DNA of 64,000 nucleotides. Origin: UBA5072 sp963822145 (GTDB lineage: Bacteria; Bacteroidota; Bacteroidia; Bacteroidales; UBA10428). The translations under genes were made by a program, and so were the position numbers. The stretch covers positions 186,001 to 250,000 of the forward strand of contig CAWGGG010000005.1 in NCBI GenBank assembly GCA_963822145.1, read 5' to 3'. Positions 16,478-23,977 of the stretch are shown in pieces. Within the stretch, counting starts at the first letter, position 1, and every line of letters begins with the position of its first letter. The notes below the pieces were generated by a model. It saw only the letters and a list, made by a program, of their open reading frames with translations. It made no database searches and was not told the DNA's origin.

Positions 16478-18331
16478 TTACATCATTAGAAACAACATAA
16501 TTACCAGGCCTGCAAGTATCCAGATTACGTAGATGGGCAGGATACCGGAGTGCGCATCACCCAAAAGCCGGCTGAACCAAAGGGTAGCCTGTTTGGAGCG
16601 GTCGTAAAGATCGAACCATCCTTCTCCGGCCTTTTTATAGAACCAGGAAAGGGGCTTGAATTCCCTGAGGGTCTGATAGTATCCGGTTAATGGGAAACCT
16701 GTTTTTTCATACCATACCTCACCCCCGATAAAACTGTCCGCTGTCCGGAATTTACTGATGCCTGAAATCAGGTACAGTATAATACCCAGTACAATAGAAG
16801 CAAGTACCAGCAAAGAGACCAGGGATGAGTTCCAGAACCCGAGCATGGTAAACTTTCCGGTAACAGGCATAAAAAGTTCTGGAACTATAGTTTTGGTGGA
16901 TAATATACCGAAAACCATACACAATAGGGTCAACAGCATTACCGGGACCCACATCAGCGCAGGAACTTCCCTGATGCCGGAAAACTCCGGTTTTTGCCGG
17001 TTCAGAAAGATACCCCCGGTAAATTTAATAAAGCTGGCGAGCGTCAGGGCAGATCCAAATACAGCCAGGCTTAGCCAAATGATCCATAGTCTGTTTGCAA
17101 GGCCCTCACCGGTTCCAAAATCTATAATTCCCTGGTAAATCATCCATTTGGAGACAAATCCATTGAAAGGAGGTATCCCGGATATGGATAAAGCCAGGAT
17201 AAGCGCCCCGAAGAACGTAACAGGCATGGCTCGTGACAAGCCTCCCAGTTCATCGATATCCACTTTGCCGGTCCGGAATTCAACATTTCCCGCTGTAAGG
17301 AACAAGCCGCTTTTATAAAGAACATTATTGACCATGTGAAATAGTCCTGCAGCAACGCCGATCTGAGTGCTCAACCCAAATCCAAGAATCATGTATCCGA
17401 CCTGTGAAACCGCATGAAAACCCAGCAGGCGTTTGTAATCGTGCTGCACAAGGGCCATCATTACTGCGGTTATTATGGTAATGACGCCCAGTGTTAGCAG
17501 CATGAATTTCGCGGGATCTGTCAGGATGAACAGATCTGTAGTAATTCTCGCCAACAGGTAGATCCCAAGCAGTTTATCCAGTGATGCAGGCAGGAATGCC
17601 GATGTTACGGCAGGAGCACATTCGGTATAATCAGGCACCCAGGAATGGAATGGAAATGCGCCCGCCTTAGCAAAGCTTCCAATGATCAGTGACAGAAACG
17701 CCGTAATTTCCAGAATGCCCTTCGTGGGAAGGGAAATAGCAGCCAAACTTAACGATCCGGTAATCTTCCAGAGGACAGCAATTCCCAGTATCATGATCCC
17801 ATCCGAAGCGCCAATAATGATAAGTGCCTTTTTGGCGGCGGCAGCACTCGCGTCACGATTACCAGGTATCAGTTTATAGAGCGTGATGCCGAGCAGTCCC
17901 CAGAAAATAATCAAAACGAGGAGGTTATCAGCCAAAACAACACCATAGGATGCGCCTAAGGTAATCAGGTAAAACGGATAGAAATTCCTGTCGTTCCCCC
18001 GGTGACCTGCAAAGGAATAGAGCATTACAAGAAAACCGGACAGGCTGATTATCAATATGATCAACTGACTTAGGGGATCGATCAGCAATTGGAAATCATT
18101 TCCAACATTATTAAATGGGATACCTGATGCATTGATGAATCGCTGAAGCGATTCACCCGGATGGAGCAATCCTGCTTCCTTTCCATAAAGTAAAAGGGAG
18201 CAATACACGGTTACAAGCATGGTCAGCATGGCCACGATCTCTCTTACATATCTGGTCCTGGCTGGGACCATAAACAGCAGGATGCCGGAGAGGAAAGGGA
18301 TAAATATCATATAGCAGGCTCCAGTCGTCAT
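16478..18331 (-). CDS. Second NuoL/MrpA-type antiporter-like subunit
   Basis: A 617-residue membrane protein of the complex I antiporter family with about 14-16 helices, including SFAKAGAFPFHSWVPDYTEC (loop in front of the key helix), LLGFHAVSQVGYMI and ALSISGIPPFNGFVSKW. The C-terminal part (SFIGGE, then FPLTGYYQTLREFKPLSWFY) resembles extra subunits in Mbx and Hyf-type complexes. Pyrococcus Mbh has one antiporter-like subunit, whereas this operon has two, so the number of ions moved per electron pair may be higher. It sits between the large subunit gene (8 bp) and the MrpA C-terminal-like gene (10 bp). Confidence 0.85.
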   Translation of the reverse strand: MTTGACYMIFIPFLSGILLFMVPARTRYVREIVAMLTMLVTVYCSLLLYGKEAGLLHPGESLQRFINASGIPFNNVGNDFQLLIDPLSQLIILIISLSGFLVMLYSFAGHRGNDRNFYPFYLITLGASYGVVLADNLLVLIIFWGLLGITLYKLIPGNRDASAAAAKKALIIIGASDGIMILGIAVLWKITGSLSLAAISLPTKGILEITAFLSLIIGSFAKAGAFPFHSWVPDYTECAPAVTSAFLPASLDKLLGIYLLARITTDLFILTDPAKFMLLTLGVITIITAVMMALVQHDYKRLLGFHAVSQVGYMILGFGLSTQIGVAAGLFHMVNNVLYKSGLFLTAGNVEFRTGKVDIDELGGLSRAMPVTFFGALILALSISGIPPFNGFVSKWMIYQGIIDFGTGEGLANRLWIIWLSLAVFGSALTLASFIKFTGGIFLNRQKPEFSGIREVPALMWVPVMLLTLLCMVFGILSTKTIVPELFMPVTGKFTMLGFWNSSLVSLLVLASIVLGIILYLISGISKFRTADSFIGGEVWYEKTGFPLTGYYQTLREFKPLSWFYKKAGEGWFDLYDRSKQATLWFSRLLGDAHSGILPIYVIWILAGLVIMLFLMM

Positions 18332-18338
18332 ATCGTCC

Positions 18339-19520
18339 TTAAGATTTCAATGCACTTGTTTTCTTGGCAGAAAGCTCAATCAGGTCGAGCCCGTTCATGA
18401 TTCTGTCACCGGTATGCAAATCAATGACCACTGCCAGTCGCTCGGTGCAGCAATAGCATGGATCTACTGCTGCCAGCGAGAGCGTGGCGTCGGTGATCGT
18501 CTGCCCGATGCAGGATTTCCTGAATGTGGCGATGTTCACATAGCTTGGTGCTCTTATCTTATGTCTGACCGGGTAATTTGATCCGTCGGTTTTCACAAAA
18601 TGGAAAACTTCACCGCGCGGGGCTTCAGCACGGCCGGTGCCCATGCCTTCCGGAATTTCCCTGACCTCAGCAGCAATCTCGCCTTCTTTTTCCTTTTTCA
18701 TCTTATCGAGGCACTGTTCAATAATAGACAGGGATTCATACATTTCCAGAAGCCGAACCTCAGCTTTGGAAAATACATCTCCTGTCTTTGCCGTGATGAC
18801 TTTCCAGTTCACCAGGGGATAAGCTGCGTAAGGATCATCGCGCCGGACATCGATTTCCACCCCTGAAGCCCGGGCTGTAGGCCCCACTGCGGCAAAATCC
18901 AGGATATCCTCCCGGGTGAGAATCCCGACACCCTTTGTTCGTGCATGGATAACAGGATCATCCATTATGGCCCCGGTAAGCAGATCTGTTTTTTTCCGGA
19001 TGAGATCAAGGGTCTCCCGGAACATGGGAATTGTATTATTTTCAATATCCCGTCGCACCCCGCCAATCTTGAACATCGCATAACTGTTTCTGTTTCCGGT
19101 GATCATCTCAAAAAGATCCAGCACCGGTTCACGATACTTCCAGGCCCACATAAACACGGTATTATATCCCAGAAAATGTCCGGCCAGGCCAACCCACAAC
19201 AAGTGGCTGTGAATTCTTTCAAGCTCCCCGATTATGGTACGGATGTATTTTGCCCTGTCGGGAATCTCCAAACCTGCAATCTCTTCTATGCAGTTAGCGT
19301 AGGCGAAGGGGTGTGATGTGGAACAGATACCGCAAATCCTTTCTACCAAAAAAAAGACCTGATCAAAGGTTTTAGACTGGCTTAACTTTTCAATGCCCCG
19401 GTGATTGTATCCGGTTTCCCATTTGATGTCCCTGACAATCTCCCCGTCACAATAGAGCTTAAAAAGTTCAGGCTCCTCCTGTAAGGGATGATAGGGTCCT
19501 ATGGGAATTATTCTGGACAT
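18339..19520 (-). CDS. mbhL: Group 4 membrane-bound [NiFe]-hydrogenase large subunit (MbhL/HycE type)
   Basis: A 393-residue NuoD-related protein that keeps both nickel motifs: RICGICSTSH near residue 62 and DPCYCCTER near 355. Both cysteine pairs argue for a true hydrogenase rather than an Mbx-type or complex I relative that lost them. The C-x2-C-T-E-R form is that of group 4 enzymes. After the arginine 32 residues remain, like the tail removed from E. coli HycE by HycI, so processing is expected. It follows the NuoC-like gene across a 107-bp gap filled with short tandem repeats, unusual within this otherwise tightly packed operon. Confidence 0.9.
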   Translation of the reverse strand: MSRIIPIGPYHPLQEEPELFKLYCDGEIVRDIKWETGYNHRGIEKLSQSKTFDQVFFLVERICGICSTSHPFAYANCIEEIAGLEIPDRAKYIRTIIGELERIHSHLLWVGLAGHFLGYNTVFMWAWKYREPVLDLFEMITGNRNSYAMFKIGGVRRDIENNTIPMFRETLDLIRKKTDLLTGAIMDDPVIHARTKGVGILTREDILDFAAVGPTARASGVEIDVRRDDPYAAYPLVNWKVITAKTGDVFSKAEVRLLEMYESLSIIEQCLDKMKKEKEGEIAAEVREIPEGMGTGRAEAPRGEVFHFVKTDGSNYPVRHKIRAPSYVNIATFRKSCIGQTITDATLSLAAVDPCYCCTERLAVVIDLHTGDRIMNGLDLIELSAKKTSALKS

Positions 19521-19535
19521 AGTTGATCGTTGATG

Positions 19536-19667
19536 GTTGTTAGTTGTTAGTTGTTGGTTGTTGGTTGTTGGTTGTTAGTTGTTAGTGCTGGACACTTTTC
19601 ACTTTTAGTTTTTCACTTTTAGTTTTTTCACTTGTCCCTTGTCCCTTGTCCCTTGTCCCTGTTCCTG
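19536..19667. repeat. Three consecutive heptad tandem arrays inside the hydrogenase operon
   Basis: Reading the plus strand there are about seven units of GTTGTTA/GTTGTTG (19536-19585), several units of CACTTTT/AGTTTTT (about 19592-19630), then four units of CTTGTCC (19631-19658) and a degenerate one. All have a period of 7 bp though their sequences are unrelated. The array starts inside the 3' end of the NuoC-like gene, whose stop codon (19628-19630) lies at a boundary between two of the arrays, and ends 15 bp before the large subunit start. Confidence 0.85.
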
Positions 19668-20086
19668 TAAGGGTACTCACCTTCCGCCCAGTTGCCTTCG
19701 GAGATTAATTTCTCCAGGTTGGGATGGTTGAGGAAACGAACCCCCATAATCTCGTGCATTTCTCTTTCAATCCAGTTGGCTCCTTCAAACAATTCTGTAA
19801 GAGAGGCTATCTCAGGATTGGCACGATCCAATACAACTCTTACATTCAGGATCAATCCTGTTGAATCCTTGCTGAAGTGATAGAGGATTTCAATTCCTGC
19901 TTCGGTTTCCAGCGTAGTCGCTATGATAAACCTGAAATTCAGATTTCTGTATAGGAATTCACAGATGGCTACAATTTCAGCAGGCTCTACCGAAATGGTT
20001 GCACGTTTAACGCTTTTAGCCGCAATCTCAAGGATATTTTGCTTAAAGCGAATGCTGAGTTCTTCTATTTCAGGCAATAACTCCAT
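19628..20086 (-). CDS. mbhK: Membrane hydrogenase NuoC-like subunit (MbhK)
   Basis: A 152-residue protein with the family signature of the 30-kDa complex I subunit, LFEGANWIEREMHEIMGVRF near residue 100. It supports contact between the small and large subunits in Mbh/Hyc complexes. The last residues after EGEYPYRNR read GQGT-RDK twice: they are encoded by the GGGACAA heptad repeats described for this locus, so the natural C-terminus appears to have been replaced or extended by repeat sequence. It begins 26 bp after the NuoB-like gene. Confidence 0.82.
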   Translation of the reverse strand: MELLPEIEELSIRFKQNILEIAAKSVKRATISVEPAEIVAICEFLYRNLNFRFIIATTLETEAGIEILYHFSKDSTGLILNVRVVLDRANPEIASLTELFEGANWIEREMHEIMGVRFLNHPNLEKLISEGNWAEGEYPYRNRDKGQGTRDK

Positions 20087-20112
20087 ATGCTCATGTTTTC
20101 GGTCTCATTGGG

Positions 20113-20526
20113 TTAGCTTTCTATCAATTTGAATAAACCGGCAATGATGGCCTCTGGTTTTGGAGGACATCCGGGTATATACGCGTCCACCGGGATTATT
20201 TTGTCAACAGGACCCGCAAAGGTGTAACCATCAGCAAATATGCCTCCGGTGCAGCCACAGGCACCTATGGCCACCACCAGAATAGGTTTTGGTGCCTGGT
20301 GATAAACTTCCAGTAACCTGCTCTTATCCTTGTGGTTAATAGAGCCATTCACCAGCAATACATCTGCATGGCGAATGCTGCCGACCAGCTGCATTCCGAA
20401 ACGTTCAATATCATAACGGGGTGTAAGACAGTCGAGTATCTCAATGTCGCAATTGTTGCAGGAGGCTCCGGCAAAATGGAAGACCCACAACGACTTTTTA
20501 AAACAATGTTTTTTAAAATTCAGCAA
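20113..20526 (-). CDS. mbhJ: Membrane hydrogenase small subunit, NuoB-like (MbhJ)
   Basis: The product ends with GACGCTGGIF and YIPGCPPKPE and near its start has WVFHFAGASCNNCDIE, so all four cysteines of the proximal [4Fe-4S] cluster are present. The ATG-initiated frame would extend about 210 bp into the NuoH-like gene, giving an N-terminus without any family match, so I choose TTG at 20526 (MLNFKKHCFKKSLW), 9 bp after the NuoH stop; CTG at 20523 is an alternative. The resulting 137 residues are about the family length. It transfers electrons to the Ni-Fe site on MbhL. Confidence 0.82.
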   Translation of the reverse strand: MLNFKKHCFKKSLWVFHFAGASCNNCDIEILDCLTPRYDIERFGMQLVGSIRHADVLLVNGSINHKDKSRLLEVYHQAPKPILVVAIGACGCTGGIFADGYTFAGPVDKIIPVDAYIPGCPPKPEAIIAGLFKLIES

Positions 20527-20534
20527 TACAGTGT

Positions 20535-21467
20535 TTATAAATGTATATGGTTCAGCAAGATCGCCGCAATAACAAGCAGGTTCATCCAAATGAAGAAGAA
20601 CCGCATAGCCTGGTCGATCCTGATGCGCGGATTGGTGTTCCTGAGCAGGGTAAGCAGCAGCAGCACGCCAATCAGTTTCAGGAGGGACCATAATCCATTG
20701 ATTCCGTCGAATCTGAATCCTCCAAGAAGCAGGGTACACAGGAAGGCTGGCAGGACAAACATCATGATGTATTTGGTGAGTTTGATCAGGGAATAGGCTG
20801 ATCCTGAATACTCAATAAAACACCCATGGGTAATTTCAGTCTCCGCTTCCGGCATGTCAAACGGAACAAATCCCAGTTTTGCCTGCAGGCAAAAAATAAA
20901 AGCTATGAACAACAACACACCGGAAATACTTCCCGCAAAGGCACCATGCTCATGCTGCGCGGTAATAATATCCTGGATTCCGGTCGTCATTCCGGCTTTA
21001 AGGATGATGGCTGCAATAACCAGAATGAAGGTTAGCTCATAGCTGATGATGAGTTTCATTTCACGTGATGCCCCAACAGATGCCAGCGGATTGCCGGCAG
21101 CAAGCGCACCAATGATATAGGCAAGTGACGGTACCGTAAGCATATAAAAGATCACTATGATATCACCATCAAACCCGGGTCTTATTCCAAAAGCAGGCAA
21201 AAGAACCAAAATACCGGAAACGGTGGCCCCTGACAGTCCCAATAGCGGAGATAATAGAAATGTCAGCCTGGATCCTCGGGCAGGCAGAATGGTTTCCTTG
21301 ACCAGGAGCAATTTGAAAAAATCGTAAAAGGGTTGCATCAGGGGCGGTCCCTTGCGAAACTGAATCCAAGCGGTAATTTTCCGGTCAGTCCAGCTAAACA
21401 ATCCACCCGCCACTGCAAGAAAGGTAAATCCCGGGAACACCAGATAATAAATCAAATCCTTAACCAT
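20535..21467 (-). CDS. mbhM: Membrane hydrogenase NuoH-like anchor subunit (MbhM)
   Basis: A 310-residue membrane protein with about eight helices, of the NuoH/HycD/EchB family. It has QFRKGPPLMQPFYDFFKLLLVKE near residue 36, a cytoplasmic loop conserved in this family, and FVPFDMPEAETEITHG near 215, the acidic loop that joins the quinone-like cavity and the ion path. It anchors the NuoB/NuoD-like core to the antiporter subunits. It overlaps the upstream ferredoxin gene by 8 bp. Confidence 0.9.
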   Translation of the reverse strand: MVKDLIYYLVFPGFTFLAVAGGLFSWTDRKITAWIQFRKGPPLMQPFYDFFKLLLVKETILPARGSRLTFLLSPLLGLSGATVSGILVLLPAFGIRPGFDGDIIVIFYMLTVPSLAYIIGALAAGNPLASVGASREMKLIISYELTFILVIAAIILKAGMTTGIQDIITAQHEHGAFAGSISGVLLFIAFIFCLQAKLGFVPFDMPEAETEITHGCFIEYSGSAYSLIKLTKYIMMFVLPAFLCTLLLGGFRFDGINGLWSLLKLIGVLLLLTLLRNTNPRIRIDQAMRFFFIWMNLLVIAAILLNHIHL

Positions 21468-21915
21468 AGGATTGCCAGGTATGTTCTTTGATCAGAATGT
21501 ATTCATTCAGGCTAAAAATATTTTCTGCCGGATTTTCCTCTCCCTCTGTGATGCTTATCGCTTCTTCGGGAAAGCATCTGGCAAAATCAGAAAGGTCCCT
21601 TTCATCCCTTAGTTTTGGAAACCGCAGGCATGAGGCTCTGGCATCAAAAAGGTTGTCCATTATCGTTCCAAAGGGACAAATGACCACGCACGATTTGCAG
21701 CGTATGCAACGATACAGGGACCGGGTTAAAATTCCCTTTTCATTTTTTTCCAAGGCGCTTGCGGGACAGGCCTCAATACAGGGAGCTTTTTCACATTTTC
21801 GGCAGGAATAGCGGAAAGTAGCAAGTTCAAGTATTGCTTTTAAGGATGTGCTAATAGCATTCCCTGCAGGTAATCCTTCATCAGGGATGTTTTTATATTC
21901 CCTGAGCTTTTCCAT
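21460..21915 (-). CDS. Polyferredoxin-like electron transfer protein, two [4Fe-4S] clusters
   Basis: Two cluster motifs are visible, CRKCEKAPCIEACP and CIRCKSCVVICP, in a product of about 151 residues. The chosen start (ATG at 21915, MEKLREYKN) avoids a 68-bp overlap with the upstream gene; an ATG at 22017 and a TTG between are other options. The type is like HycB/HyfA/CooF electron transfer subunits. Its place between the flavoprotein/Fe-S pair (21950-23789) and the NuoH-like subunit suggests it connects those two modules. Confidence 0.75.
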   Translation of the reverse strand: MEKLREYKNIPDEGLPAGNAISTSLKAILELATFRYSCRKCEKAPCIEACPASALEKNEKGILTRSLYRCIRCKSCVVICPFGTIMDNLFDARASCLRFPKLRDERDLSDFARCFPEEAISITEGEENPAENIFSLNEYILIKEHTWQSYG

Positions 21916-21949
21916 ATCAATGAGCAGCTTTTTCAACCATTCCTTACTT

Positions 21950-22774
21950 TTACAGCCAGATATTCGGCTGATTCTTGATCTCATCATAGGTAAAAACCGG
22001 GCCATCTTTACATACATAATATTTGCCCATCATACAATGTCCGCATTTGCCCAGTCCGCAGGACATATTCTTTTCCATGGAAAGGTAGATGTCCTGCTCA
22101 GCATATCCCATTTCCAGCAGTTTGAAAGTGCCGTATTTCATCATAACCGGAGGGCCGCACACAACAGCCACCGACCGGGTAATATTCACATGAATATCAT
22201 CCAGCAAAACCGTAACCATTCCTACTCTTTCCTTCCAGGATCCATCTGTCCTGTCAACGCTGCGATAAACCTCGAAATTCCCGATCTTCCGGATCTCCTC
22301 AACAAAAGGTTTGTAAATGCAGTCCTCGGGTGTTTTTGCTCCATAGCAAAGAATGACCTTTGGAAATCGCTCTTTTTCCGCAATAAGGCTGAACAATAGA
22401 GAGCGGATGGGTGCAAAGCCACAGCCGCCACCGAGGATAAGGATCTCTTTCCCGTAGAACTTATCCAGGGGATACCCGCGGCCAAAGGGACCGCGGATCC
22501 CGACAAGTTCTCCGACTTTCAGGTTGTGTATTTTCTCGGTCACATAACCTGCCTTCATCACAGTAACCTCAAGTTTAGATTTTTCAAACGGAGAGGAAGA
22601 AGGCGTAAATGGCGCTTCACCACAACCATTTATGGTAAGTTCGATAAATTCACCGGTTCTGAAGGCAAACTCCTCTTCTGGTGCCAGAACAAATGACCGG
22701 ATAAGGGGAGATTCAATGATCACCTCTTCTATCATTGCTTTTATGGGCTGATATATATTCGTCTTTCCAGACAT
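21950..22774 (-). CDS. FAD/NAD(P)-binding subunit like sulfhydrogenase gamma (HydG of archaea)
   Basis: The start at 22774 (MSGKTNIYQPIKAMIEE) is chosen since it follows the upstream stop by 4 bp and begins right at the fold; earlier in-frame ATGs lie inside the other gene. The 274 residues are a ferredoxin-NADP reductase fold: flavin site TGEFIELTI, nucleotide loop LGGGCGFAPIRSLL, and C-terminal cysteines SCGLGKCGHCMMGKYYVC for a [2Fe-2S] cluster. This arrangement is that of the gamma subunit of group 3b sulfhydrogenases and of related bifunctional modules. It would oxidise or reduce NAD(P)(H). Finding it in a group 4 operon is unusual. Confidence 0.82.
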   Translation of the reverse strand: MSGKTNIYQPIKAMIEEVIIESPLIRSFVLAPEEEFAFRTGEFIELTINGCGEAPFTPSSSPFEKSKLEVTVMKAGYVTEKIHNLKVGELVGIRGPFGRGYPLDKFYGKEILILGGGCGFAPIRSLLFSLIAEKERFPKVILCYGAKTPEDCIYKPFVEEIRKIGNFEVYRSVDRTDGSWKERVGMVTVLLDDIHVNITRSVAVVCGPPVMMKYGTFKLLEMGYAEQDIYLSMEKNMSCGLGKCGHCMMGKYYVCKDGPVFTYDEIKNQPNIWL

Positions 22775-22778
22775 CACC

Positions 22779-23789
22779 TTAATTTCTGGATGATTCCTGC
22801 ATTTCAGAGAATACTTTATTCTTGTTGATATTCCCGATACAGCAATCGATGCACCTGCCGCATCCCGTGCAGGCCTGGGCAGAGAACTTCTCGGGTTTCC
22901 ACACATACTTGCACATATAGCGGTTCCTGAATCTGATATGCTTTTTATGCAATGGGTCCTCTCCTGCGGCGATCTTTTCAAATCCGGGATACTGGCAGGC
23001 ATCCAGTTGCCTGATTTTGTTGAATCCAGGGCGGTCGATCAGCAGAAAACAGGAGCAGGTTGGACAAATAGCGGCACATGCGCCGCATGAGACACAGGAT
23101 TCCGCTTGCTTAACCCAGAATGGATCGTCCAAATTTTTAATCAGTTCACCTGTGGTTGCGTAATCCGGAAGTGACTGATTTTGTGCGTGCAATCGTTCAC
23201 GGATATGTATTCTGCGTTCTTCTGTCTCCTGCAGGAATTCCCTGTCGGGTTCGGCCATGGAAAAGTTTTCGCTCATCTGATGGATTAAATCCATTCCCCT
23301 GGCGGATTTTGCTGTAAACAAGATGGCGCCGTTCAGTGCAATCAGCGATGCATCGGCATTGACTGAAGGAGTGGGCTCAACACCATAGGTAGTACAGTGG
23401 CAGTTCTGAAGGATATCGAAACAATCCGTGCCGATAAGTATGGTGTTTTCCCGATTTCCTTTATAGAACGGATCTGGATAGGCTTTATCGAGATAAATTT
23501 CGTCAAGTAATTCCAGTCCCTTCAGGTCACAGGCAGGAATGCCCACAATCATTCTTTTTCTATGGCTGTTGCGGTCCATAGTCACGTTCTCTTTTACGGG
23601 CAGAAAGAATGTTTTAAGCGGGGTAACAGGAGCAGGCCTGTTGTAGGGGACGGCCAGGGTCATAGGATCGAATAACGCGTATTCGACACGAACACCGCGT
23701 TCTACCGGCACAAAGACATCTGCATCAAATGAAAGCTTCTGAAGAAATGAATGCCAGTTAGAAACAGAAATCTGAATGACATCTTCCAA
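22779..23789 (-). CDS. Fe-S subunit like sulfhydrogenase beta (HydB), first gene of the operon
   Basis: A 336-residue protein with two C-terminal [4Fe-4S] motifs, CVSCGACAAICPTCSC near residue 225 and CTGCGRCIDCC near 310, in the spacing of the HydB/AsrA (4Fe-4S dicluster) family. Earlier parts have MIVGIPACDLKGLELLDEIY and GTDCFDILQNC, also family-like. In archaeal sulfhydrogenase this subunit links the flavoprotein (gamma) to the hydrogenase core. It is followed after 4 bp by its gamma partner. Only 5 bp upstream of its start is a degenerate Rex-like palindrome. Confidence 0.83.
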   Translation of the reverse strand: MEDVIQISVSNWHSFLQKLSFDADVFVPVERGVRVEYALFDPMTLAVPYNRPAPVTPLKTFFLPVKENVTMDRNSHRKRMIVGIPACDLKGLELLDEIYLDKAYPDPFYKGNRENTILIGTDCFDILQNCHCTTYGVEPTPSVNADASLIALNGAILFTAKSARGMDLIHQMSENFSMAEPDREFLQETEERRIHIRERLHAQNQSLPDYATTGELIKNLDDPFWVKQAESCVSCGACAAICPTCSCFLLIDRPGFNKIRQLDACQYPGFEKIAAGEDPLHKKHIRFRNRYMCKYVWKPEKFSAQACTGCGRCIDCCIGNINKNKVFSEMQESSRN

Positions 23790-23793
23790 CAGA

Positions 23794-23811
23794 TTGTTCT
23801 TTTTTTCACAT
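23794..23811. promoter_or_regulatory. Weak Rex-like palindrome upstream of the membrane hydrogenase operon
   Basis: TTGTTCT-TTTT-TTCACAT keeps the right spacing and 11 of 14 half-site bases of the Rex operator (TTGTKAA-N4-TTMACAA). It is 5 bp upstream of the first start codon. It could regulate translation or overlap a leaderless promoter; it may also be chance in AT-rich DNA. Confidence 0.35.
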
Positions 23812-23880
23812 TAATATTAAAGTTATGATAAAGGAATAACAATGTCAAGCTTTTCGTCAATAAAAGTGCAGATCAAAACA

Positions 23881-23896
23881 TGTGACCAAAATCATA
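23881..23896. promoter_or_regulatory. Candidate CRP/FNR-family site between ald and the hydrogenase operon
   Basis: TGTGA-N6-TCATA differs in one base from the symmetric CRP-type site TGTGA-N6-TCACA. It lies in the 188-bp divergent intergenic region between the membrane hydrogenase operon and ald, 97 bp upstream of the ald start. No CRP/FNR regulator gene is in the window. Confidence 0.35.
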
Positions 23897-23977
23897 GCTG
23901 TTCTGATCACTGTTCATTTACTTTGCGGCGGATGATTCAAACCGGTAAGGGCTAATCACTTTTAAAATCCTGTACTT

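Noticed and set aside
20527..20739. N-terminal extension of the NuoB-like gene from an ATG at 20739
   Set aside because: It overlaps the NuoH-like gene by about 200 bp and has no family similarity; a TTG start at 20526 fits better.
22775..23002. N-terminal extension of the FAD/NAD(P)-binding gene
   Set aside because: Lies inside the HydB-like gene in another frame, and the fold starts at 22774.
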